A stretch of 5,609 nucleotides of DNA from an uncultured Alistipes sp. (lineage in GTDB: Bacteria; Bacteroidota; Bacteroidia; Bacteroidales; Rikenellaceae): NCBI GenBank assembly GCA_934754975.1, contig CAKVKI010000178.1:1-5609 (forward strand), read 5' to 3'. A model generated the notes under the pieces. The model ran no database searches, was not told where the DNA came from, and saw nothing but the letters and a program-made list of their open reading frames with translations. Numbering within the stretch: the first letter of the stretch is position 1; the number at the start of each line of letters is the position of its first letter. Of the stretch, positions 1-5,609 are shown one piece after another. Made by a program: the position numbers and the translations under genes.

Positions 1-416
1 GTGTAAGGCGGCAGTTGGGGGAAAGTGCAGGTATCGCTCACCACATTGGCGCAGACCACCTCGAAATCCATGCTGTCGATCATGCGGCCCAGAAACGCCT
101 GCCCGTGGTCGAACTCATGGTTGCCGAGCGTCGCCACGTCATACCCCAGTTCGTTCATCAGGGCGATCATCGGCATCCCGGGCGTGGAAGCCATATCGAC
201 GAAAGCATTGCCCGTCCAGCGGTCGCCGGCATCGACCAGCACCACCAGCTGCGCGGTGTCGCGGCAGGCTTCGACGGCCGTCGCCAGACGCGGAAAGTGC
301 TGGATTTTGGCATGCATGTCGTTCGTCGACAGCAAAACAAGGGTCCGCTCGCGGGGAGCGCAGGCCGCAGCGACCGCCGCAAAGACGATCAGAACCGTGC
401 GGAGTATTCTTTCCAT
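1..416 (-). CDS. 5'-nucleotidase / metallophosphatase family lipoprotein, N-terminal part (C-terminus beyond the window edge)
   Basis: The minus-strand frame opens with ATG at 416-414 and is uninterrupted to the left edge, giving 138 residues. The N-terminus (MERILRTVLIVFAAVAAAC) is a short signal sequence ending in a lipobox-like AAAC, so Cys19 is the probable lipidated residue; this suggests a membrane-anchored enzyme facing the periplasm. Calcineurin-like metallophosphatase motifs follow in the usual order and spacing: TNDMHA at 31-36 (Asp33 and His35 as metal ligands), VDAGD at 61-65 (Asp62), and GNHEFDHG at 98-105 (Asn99 and the catalytic-type His100). This is the UshA/5'-nucleotidase pattern; such enzymes release nucleosides and phosphate from nucleotides or UDP-sugars. 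The first motif has Ala36 where Gly is usual. It is transcribed away from the nucleoside kinase. The later metal-ligand histidines and the C-terminal substrate-binding domain, if fused, lie outside, so substrate cannot be assigned. Family call is confident; a 2',3'-cyclic phosphodiesterase or SoxB-like member is not excluded. Confidence 0.9.
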   Translation of the reverse strand, partial: MERILRTVLIVFAAVAAACAPRERTLVLLSTNDMHAKIQHFPRLATAVEACRDTAQLVVLVDAGDRWTGNAFVDMASTPGMPMIALMNELGYDVATLGNHEFDHGQAFLGRMIDSMDFEVVCANVVSDTCTFPQLPPY

Positions 417-431
417 AATATCGTTTTTGAG

Positions 432-463
432 TTTGTCAAAGTTACAAATAATTCATATCTTTA
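432..463 (+). promoter_or_regulatory. Putative Bacteroidetes promoter for the kinase-sulfatase-gcvP unit
   Basis: TTTG at 432-435 (-33 element) is followed after 20 bp by TATCTTTA at 456-463, which matches the -7 consensus TAnnTTTG at all but the last base. The predicted start is near 470, giving a leader of about 18 nt, A-rich and without a Shine-Dalgarno sequence, as is common in this phylum. The -33 element lies directly beside the opposing -7 box at 437-444, so the two promoters overlap physically. Confidence 0.5.
437..444 (-). promoter_or_regulatory. Putative Bacteroidetes -7 box for the nucleotidase gene
   Basis: On the minus strand the sequence reads TAACTTTG, an exact match to the Bacteroidetes primary sigma factor -7 consensus TAnnTTTG. 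It would place the transcript start near 430, leaving a leader of about 14 nt before the ATG at 416. I see no good TTTG -33 element at the right distance upstream, so the assignment rests on the -7 match and its location in the AT-rich gap. Confidence 0.5.
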
Positions 464-487
464 CACTTCATTTAGCAGAAAAAACTT

Positions 488-2158
488 ATGGCCGACACCA
501 TCAAAGTCATATGCGACAACCTCGGCGGTCCGATCCGCGTGGCGATGGGCACCCCGCTTTCCGAAGTGGCCGCGCAGCTGACGCCGGGACGGTATCCGTT
601 CCTTGCGGCGTTCGTAAACAACCGCATCAAGGAACTCAACTACAAAATATACACTCCGGTAACGGTCCGCTTCGTGGACATCGCCTCTTTCGCGGGCATC
701 CGCGTCTACCAGCGCACCTCGTGGTTCATTCTCCAGAAGGCCGCGCGCAGCCTGTTTCCGGGGCATACGCTCCACATCCGCCATTCGATGGGCCAGAGCG
801 GGTTCTACTGCGAACTCGAAGGACTCGACGAATTTACCCACGAACAGGCCGCGGCGCTCGAAGCGCACATGCGCGAACTGGTGGCGCAGGACCTGCCGAT
901 CAACCGCACGAAAGTACTCACGAGCGAAGTTCGTGCCATCTACGCAGAACAGGGCTTCGACGACAAAGTCGCCCTGCTCAACACCCGTCCGCGCCTCTAC
1001 AGCGAACTTTACACGCTGGGCGGCACGGCCGGCTACTTCTACGGCGCACTGGCCCCCTCGACGGGTTATATCGACCGCTTCTGCATCGAACCCTACTACA
1101 AAGGCTTCTATCTGGCCCTGCCCCTGAGGACTGCCCCCGACCTGCTCAACAAGAACGTCCAGCAGGAAAAAATGTTCGGCATCTTCCAGGAGTACCAGTC
1201 GTGGGTCCGGATCATGGGCGTCCCCACCGTAGGCGACGTCAATTCGAAGGCGCTCGCGGGCGACGCCGGCGCCATGATAAAACTGGCCGAAGCGTTCCAC
1301 GAACGCAAATTCGCATGGGTGGCCGACACCATCTACGACGCCAACCTCTCGCGCGGCGTACGCATCGTGCTGATTTCCGGCCCCTCGTCGAGCGGCAAAA
1401 CCACCTCGGCCAAACGGCTGGGCATCCAGCTGGGCGTGCTGGGACTGAAACCCGTACTGATCTCGCTCGACGACTACTTCGTGGAGCGCGAAAAGACCCC
1501 CAAAGACGCCAACGGCGAGTATGACTACGAAGCGCTCGAAGCCATCGACCTCGAACTCTTCAACGACCACCTTCGCCGCCTGATGCGCGGCGAGAGCGTC
1601 GATATCCCGCGCTACAACTTCATCACCGGCCGCCGCATGCAGCACAACGACCCGCTGACGCTCGACGAACGGTCGATCCTGATCGTCGAGGGCATCCACG
1701 GGCTCAATCCCCGCCTCACGCCGGGCGTTCCCGAAGAGCAGAAGTTCCGCATCTACATCTCCTGCTTCACGTCGGTGGCCATGGACAACCTGTCGCGCAT
1801 CGCCACCACCGACAACCGCCTGCTGCGCCGCCTGACGCGCGACTACCGCCAGCGGGGCGCCGACGCGCTGGCCACGCTTTCGCGCTGGAGTTCGGTCCGG
1901 CGCGGCGAGGAGAAGCACATCTTCCCCTATCAGGAGAATGCCGACGTCATGCTCAACTCGTCGCTTTTCTACGAAATTTCGGTCCTGCGCCCCTTCGCCG
2001 AGAAGATTCTCCGCGAAGTCTCCGACACGGTGCCCGAATACGACGAAGCGCGCCGCATGCTGAAGTTCCTCGACAACTTCATACCCATTCCGCCCGACGA
2101 AATCCCGCCCACCTCGATCCTGCGCGAATTCATCGGCGGCAGCAGTTTCCAATATTAA
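488..2158 (+). CDS. Nucleoside kinase (uridine kinase-like) with N-terminal ThrRS-like TGS/SAD region
   Basis: A 556-residue cytoplasmic protein of the uridine kinase/phosphoribulokinase P-loop family, expected to phosphorylate a nucleoside (probably uridine or cytidine) with a nucleotide donor. Residues about 1-65 resemble a TGS domain, and about 66-215 resemble the second additional domain of threonyl-tRNA synthetase, including IRVYQRTSWF at 71-80 and TGYIDRFCIEP at 192-202. The kinase core follows: Walker A GPSSSGKT at 298-305, LDDYF at 327-331 (catalytic-type Asp), a substrate-binding-like PRYNFITGRR at 374-383, IVEGIHGL at 399-406, and an arginine-rich lid with RLTRDYRQRG at 448-457. The length fits the fused bacterial nucleoside kinase family rather than the roughly 210-residue stand-alone Udk. 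ATG 488 is chosen because it begins the TGS domain just downstream of the predicted promoter. It is first in a tight plus-strand unit, with only 3 nt before the sulfatase. Kinase family membership is secure; the exact nucleoside is not readable from sequence. Confidence 0.9.
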   Translation: MADTIKVICDNLGGPIRVAMGTPLSEVAAQLTPGRYPFLAAFVNNRIKELNYKIYTPVTVRFVDIASFAGIRVYQRTSWFILQKAARSLFPGHTLHIRHSMGQSGFYCELEGLDEFTHEQAAALEAHMRELVAQDLPINRTKVLTSEVRAIYAEQGFDDKVALLNTRPRLYSELYTLGGTAGYFYGALAPSTGYIDRFCIEPYYKGFYLALPLRTAPDLLNKNVQQEKMFGIFQEYQSWVRIMGVPTVGDVNSKALAGDAGAMIKLAEAFHERKFAWVADTIYDANLSRGVRIVLISGPSSSGKTTSAKRLGIQLGVLGLKPVLISLDDYFVEREKTPKDANGEYDYEALEAIDLELFNDHLRRLMRGESVDIPRYNFITGRRMQHNDPLTLDERSILIVEGIHGLNPRLTPGVPEEQKFRIYISCFTSVAMDNLSRIATTDNRLLRRLTRDYRQRGADALATLSRWSSVRRGEEKHIFPYQENADVMLNSSLFYEISVLRPFAEKILREVSDTVPEYDEARRMLKFLDNFIPIPPDEIPPTSILREFIGGSSFQY

Positions 2159-2161
2159 CCC

Positions 2162-3706
2162 ATGAACAGCAAACTCCTGATCCCCCTGACAGTCCTGCCG
2201 CTGTCGGCACACGCTGCGCCGCAGGCGCCGAAACGGCCCAACATCATCCTCTTTATGGTGGACGATATGGGCTGGCAGGACACCTCCGTGCCGTTCTGGA
2301 GCGAACCGACTCCCTACAACCGGCTTTTCGAAACCCCGAACATGGAGCGTCTCGCGGCAAAAGGCACGCTCTTCACCCAGGCCTATGCCTCGAGCATCAG
2401 TTCGCCGTCGCGGTGCAGCCTGCTGACCGGGTCCAACGCCGCCCGTCACCGCGTAACCAACTGGACGCTCGAACGCGGCAAAACGACCGACGCCGAAAGC
2501 GGCCTGATTGAGGTGCCGGATTGGAATTACAACGGCATACAGCCCGCGGCAGGCATCGAAAACACCTATCCGGCCACCTCCTTCGTCAATATTCTGGAGC
2601 AAAACGGCTACCACACGATCCACTGCGGCAAAGCGCATTTCGGCGCGATCGACACCCCGGGCGCAGATCCCCACGTCTTCGGATTCGACGTCAATATCGC
2701 CGGTCATGCGGCCGGAGGTCCGGCCAGCTACCTGAGCGAGGAGAATTTCGGCAACCGTCCCGGAGGCGCGCCCCAGTCGCTCTTCGCCATTCCCGGACTC
2801 GAAAAATACTGGAACAGCGGCACGTTTCTCTCCGAAGCGCTGACGCTCGAAGCGGTCGGCGCGCTCGACAAGGCGAAAAAATACGGACAGCCTTTTTTCC
2901 TCTACATGTCGCACTACGCCGTACACGTACCGATCGACCGCGATCCCCGCTTTTTCGGCAAGTACAAAGCCCGCGGCATGAGCGACCGGGAAGCGGCCTA
3001 CGCCGCGTTGGTCGAAGGCATGGACAAAAGTCTGGGCGATTTGCTGGACTGGCTCGACGCCAACGGCGAGGCGGACAACACGATCGTGATTTTCATGAGC
3101 GACAACGGCGGATTGGCAGCCAGCCCCGGCTGGCGCGACGGCGAACCGCACACACAGAACGCACCGCTGAGCAGCGGCAAGGGTTCCGCCCGCGAAGGGG
3201 GCATCCGCGAACCGATGATCGTCTGCTGGCCCGGCGTGACCGCGGGCGGAGAAAGATGCGACCGATATGTCATTATCGAAGATTTCTTTCCTTCGATCCT
3301 CGAAATGGCGGGCATCCGCAAATACGATACGGTGCAGCCTGTCGACGGAATTTCGTTCGTACCGCTGCTCACCGGCAAAAGCGACCCTTCGCGCGGACGC
3401 AGCCTCTACTGGAACTGCCCCAACCTCTGGGGACCCGACGGACCGGGTATCGGCCCGACCTGCACGATCCGCCGCGGCGACTGGAAACTGATTTATTATT
3501 ATGCCGACGGCCGCAAAGAGCTTTTCGACATCCGCGCCGACATCGGCGAACGGCACAACCTGGCTGGGGAGCAGCCTGCCCGTGTAGAGGAACTTTCACG
3601 GCGGCTCGGGCGCTACCTGCGCCGGACAAAGGCCCAGCGCCCCGCATTCAAAGCCACCGGCAAACCCTGCCCGTGGCCCGACGAAATCCGAAAAACAGAT
3701 AACTAA
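2162..3706 (+). CDS. Secreted family S1 sulfatase (arylsulfatase type), serine-type FGly motif
   Basis: A 514-residue hydrolase that removes sulfate esters, probably from a sulfated glycan, in the periplasm or at the cell surface. Residues 1-18 form a signal peptide (hydrophobic LLIPLTVLPLS, cleavage likely after SAHA). All catalytic elements of the alkaline phosphatase-like sulfatase fold are visible: Asp34-Asp35 (MVDD), the maturation motif SSPSR at 80-84 followed by LLTG, Lys157/His159 in GKAHFG, His251 and His255 in SHYAVHVP, Asp314-Asn315 in MSDNGG, and Lys340 in SSGKGSAREGG. Ser80 occupies the formylglycine position, so activation should need a radical-SAM maturase (anSME type), which is not encoded here. 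The C-terminal part has the usual RRGDWKLIYYY (438-447) and ELFDI (453-457) subdomain. The overall wording suggests an S1_16-like enzyme, but that is recollection, not a search. ATG 2162 supplies the signal peptide; no Shine-Dalgarno sequence is visible, and translation may be coupled to the kinase stop 3 nt upstream. No SusC/SusD, glycosidase or regulator adjoins it. Confidence 0.93.
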   Translation: MNSKLLIPLTVLPLSAHAAPQAPKRPNIILFMVDDMGWQDTSVPFWSEPTPYNRLFETPNMERLAAKGTLFTQAYASSISSPSRCSLLTGSNAARHRVTNWTLERGKTTDAESGLIEVPDWNYNGIQPAAGIENTYPATSFVNILEQNGYHTIHCGKAHFGAIDTPGADPHVFGFDVNIAGHAAGGPASYLSEENFGNRPGGAPQSLFAIPGLEKYWNSGTFLSEALTLEAVGALDKAKKYGQPFFLYMSHYAVHVPIDRDPRFFGKYKARGMSDREAAYAALVEGMDKSLGDLLDWLDANGEADNTIVIFMSDNGGLAASPGWRDGEPHTQNAPLSSGKGSAREGGIREPMIVCWPGVTAGGERCDRYVIIEDFFPSILEMAGIRKYDTVQPVDGISFVPLLTGKSDPSRGRSLYWNCPNLWGPDGPGIGPTCTIRRGDWKLIYYYADGRKELFDIRADIGERHNLAGEQPARVEELSRRLGRYLRRTKAQRPAFKATGKPCPWPDEIRKTDN

Positions 3707-3718
3707 CAATATAACGCA

Positions 3719-5609
3719 ATGTTCGACAAATTTTCCGAACGCCATATCGGCGTCAGCAACGAAAAGGACCTCAAAGCCATGCTCGAAACGATCGGCGTCA
3801 AGTCGGTCGCGGAGCTGATCTCGCAAGTCATCCCGCAGTCCATCCGGCTCAAGAAGCCGCTTGCGCTGCCCGCCGAGGGTATGAGCGAATACGAATTCGC
3901 AGGCCATATCCGCGCGCTGGCCGAGCGCAACCGCTGCCTGCGGTCGTTTATCGGCATGGGGTATTACCCCTGCGCGGTCCCCGCCGCCGTCACGCGCAAC
4001 GTCTTCGAGAATCCCGCGTGGTACACCTCCTATACGCCCTATCAGGCCGAGATTTCACAGGGCCGCCTCGAAGCGCTGCTGAACTTCCAGACCGCCGTGA
4101 TCTCGCTCACGGGCATGGAGATCGGCAACTGCTCGCTGCTCGACGAAGGCACCGCCGCCGCCGAAGCGATGGGGATGATGTTCGCCCTGCGCTCGCGCGA
4201 AGCCGTCAAGGAGGGCCGCAACCAGCTCTTCGTCGACCGGAACATCTTCCCGCAGACGCTCGACGTGCTGCTCACCCGCAGCGAACCCTTCGGCATCGAA
4301 CTGATTATCGACGAATACGACGAATACAGTTTCACGGGCAAGGAGTTCGGCGCCATCGTCCAGTATCCGGCCGCCAACGGCGCCGTCCGCGACTACTCGG
4401 ACTTCACGGCCGCCGCCCACGCCAAAGGCGTGCTGGTCACGGCCGCCGCCGACCTGCTGGCCCTGGCGCTTTTGAAAGCGCCCGGCGAATGGGGCGCCGA
4501 CATCGCCGTCGGCTCGACCCAGCGTCTGGGCACCCCGATGGGGCTGGGCGGCCCGGGCGCAGGTTACATGACCACACGCGAAGCCTTCAAGCGCAACATG
4601 CCGGGCCGCATCATCGGCGTCTCGGTGGACCGTCTGGGCAACCGGGCGCTGCGCATGGCGCTCCAGATGCGCGAACAGCACATCAAGCGCGAACGCGCCA
4701 CGTCGAACATCTGCACCGCCTCGGCGCTGATGGCCTCGATGGTGGGCTTCTACTGCGTCTACAACGGTCCCGAAGGGCTGAAGCGCGCCGCCGACACGGC
4801 CCATCTGGCCGCCGCGACCGTAGCCAGAGCGCTCGAAGCGATGGACTACAAACTCGCCGCAACGGCTTATTTCGACACGCTCGAAGTCGCCGCCGAAGCC
4901 GCCGTCGTACAGTCGCTGGCGCTCGAAAGCGGCATCAACTTCTTCTACCCGACCGAAGGTTCGGTGCGCATGTCGTTCGACGAAGTCACGACTCCGGAGG
5001 AGATCGCCGAGGTCATCCGCATCTTCGCCGCCGCCAAAGGCAAGAAAGCCAAGGCCGTAAAGCCTGTCACCGAAAGCAACGTCCCGGCCGACCTGCGCCG
5101 CCGATCGGCCTACCTGACCGAACCGGTCTTCAACGCCTACCGTTCGGAAAGCGCCCTTATGCGCTACATCAAACAGCTGGAACTGCGCGACATATCGCTG
5201 GCCAATTCGATGATCTCTTTAGGTTCATGCACCATGAAGCTCAACGCCGCAGCGCTCATGCAGCCCCTCTCGCTGTCCGGCTTCCAGAACATGCACCCCT
5301 TCGCCCCGGCGGATCAGGCAGAAGGTTACATGCAGTTAATCACGGAGCTGGAAAACGACCTGGCGACGATCACGGGCTTCGCAGCCTGCTCACTGCAGCC
5401 CAACTCGGGCGCGGCCGGAGAGTATGCGGGACTGATGGTGATCCGCGCCTACCACCAGAGCCGCGGACAGGGCTACCGCAACGTCGTGCTGATTCCGGCG
5501 TCGGCCCACGGCACCAATCCGGCGTCAGCCGCCATGGCAGGCATGAAGATCGTCACGGTGGCGTGCGACGCCAACGGCAACATCGACGTGGAGGACCTCG
5601 AAGCCAAGG
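3719..5609 (+). CDS. gcvP: Glycine dehydrogenase (decarboxylating), P protein of the glycine cleavage system, 5' part
   Basis: The frame is open from ATG 3719 to the right edge (630 complete codons); the full family protein is about 950 residues, so roughly the last third is missing. GcvP uses pyridoxal phosphate to decarboxylate glycine and passes the aminomethyl group to the lipoyl arm of GcvH in the cytoplasm. The N-terminal half shows FSERHIGVS at 5-13, YTPYQAEISQGRLEALLNFQ at 105-124, STQRLGTPMGLGGPGAG at 266-282 and ATSNICTA at 327-334. The second, catalytic half begins with SLGSCTMKLNA at 500-510, QPNSGAAGEYAGL at 560-572 and IPASAHGTNPASAAMAG from 592, with His597 the likely residue stacking on the cofactor. 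The cofactor-binding lysine lies beyond the window. It appears to be the single-chain form, since the N-terminal half reads directly into the second half without a stop. It follows the sulfatase stop by 12 nt in an AT-rich spacer without a Shine-Dalgarno sequence or obvious promoter, so co-transcription is likely. Confidence 0.97.
   Translation, partial: MFDKFSERHIGVSNEKDLKAMLETIGVKSVAELISQVIPQSIRLKKPLALPAEGMSEYEFAGHIRALAERNRCLRSFIGMGYYPCAVPAAVTRNVFENPAWYTSYTPYQAEISQGRLEALLNFQTAVISLTGMEIGNCSLLDEGTAAAEAMGMMFALRSREAVKEGRNQLFVDRNIFPQTLDVLLTRSEPFGIELIIDEYDEYSFTGKEFGAIVQYPAANGAVRDYSDFTAAAHAKGVLVTAAADLLALALLKAPGEWGADIAVGSTQRLGTPMGLGGPGAGYMTTREAFKRNMPGRIIGVSVDRLGNRALRMALQMREQHIKRERATSNICTASALMASMVGFYCVYNGPEGLKRAADTAHLAAATVARALEAMDYKLAATAYFDTLEVAAEAAVVQSLALESGINFFYPTEGSVRMSFDEVTTPEEIAEVIRIFAAAKGKKAKAVKPVTESNVPADLRRRSAYLTEPVFNAYRSESALMRYIKQLELRDISLANSMISLGSCTMKLNAAALMQPLSLSGFQNMHPFAPADQAEGYMQLITELENDLATITGFAACSLQPNSGAAGEYAGLMVIRAYHQSRGQGYRNVVLIPASAHGTNPASAAMAGMKIVTVACDANGNIDVEDLEAK

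Noticed and set aside
25..1524. Plus-strand open frame spanning the nucleotidase, the promoter gap and the kinase start
   Set aside because: It is out of frame with the kinase, antisense to the nucleotidase, runs through the AT-rich promoter region, and its translation is low-complexity Arg/Pro/His-rich.
2875..2899. Inverted repeat GAAAAAA ... TTTTTTC with an 11-nt spacer, possibly a hairpin or slippage site
   Set aside because: It lies inside the sulfatase coding sequence and simply encodes Lys-Lys and the common Pro-Phe-Phe motif. The arms are A/T only apart from one G-C pair, and runs of six are short for phase variation.
461..3556. Very long minus-strand open frame (over 1000 codons) opposite the kinase and sulfatase
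   Set aside because: It lies antisense to two genes with complete catalytic motifs. Its translation is rich in Arg, Ala, Val, Gly, Phe and His without recognisable motifs, and it crosses the gene boundary between them; this is the usual shadow of GC-biased codon use.
3707..3718. Possible separate promoter or terminator between the sulfatase and gcvP
   Set aside because: The 12-nt spacer has no TAnnTTTG match and no stem-loop followed by a T-run, so nothing supports separating the genes transcriptionally.
4055..4804. Minus-strand open frame of about 249 codons inside gcvP
   Set aside because: It is antisense to well-conserved GcvP motifs and has the same shadow-type composition; no start context or domain supports it.
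851..4845. Recurring near-identical GCGCTCGAAGC words across several genes
   Set aside because: Each encodes frequent residue strings such as Ala-Leu-Glu-Ala using the preferred GCG/CTC/GAA codons; positions are irregular and not arranged as a repeat array or binding-site set.

Overview
The window looks like a chromosomal stretch of a GC-rich Bacteroidota, most likely Alistipes or another Rikenellaceae member. The clues are short intergenic gaps without Shine-Dalgarno sequences, Bacteroidetes-type promoter elements (TTTG / TAnnTTTG) in an AT-rich gap, a sulfatase with a serine-type maturation motif, and a single-chain GcvP whose wording resembles Bacteroidetes homologues. The genus is an inference from GC content and protein flavour; no marker gene here proves it.

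Layout: positions 1-416 (minus strand) hold the N-terminal 138 residues of a 5'-nucleotidase/metallophosphatase lipoprotein that runs off the left edge. Positions 417-487 are a 71-bp divergent promoter region (about 24 % GC) between GC-rich genes. Three plus-strand genes follow, almost touching: a 556-residue uridine kinase-like nucleoside kinase with a threonyl-tRNA-synthetase-like N-terminal region (488-2158), a 514-residue exported family S1 sulfatase (2162-3706, 3-nt gap), and gcvP, the glycine cleavage P protein (from 3719, 12-nt gap), which runs off the right edge after 630 residues. I see no terminator between them, so they probably form one transcription unit.

Functional reading: the divergent nucleotidase and nucleoside kinase fit a nucleotide salvage pair, with periplasmic dephosphorylation of nucleotides to nucleosides and cytoplasmic rephosphorylation. 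The sulfatase (sulfated glycan or host mucin/glycosaminoglycan desulfation) and GcvP (glycine catabolism and one-carbon supply) have no obvious biochemical link to the kinase or to each other; their adjacency looks like operon packing. I found no RNA gene, mobile element, CRISPR array or clear repeat. I see no convincing undescribed system; the points most worth checking are the compact divergent promoter, the ThrRS-like module on the kinase, and the orphan serine-type sulfatase.
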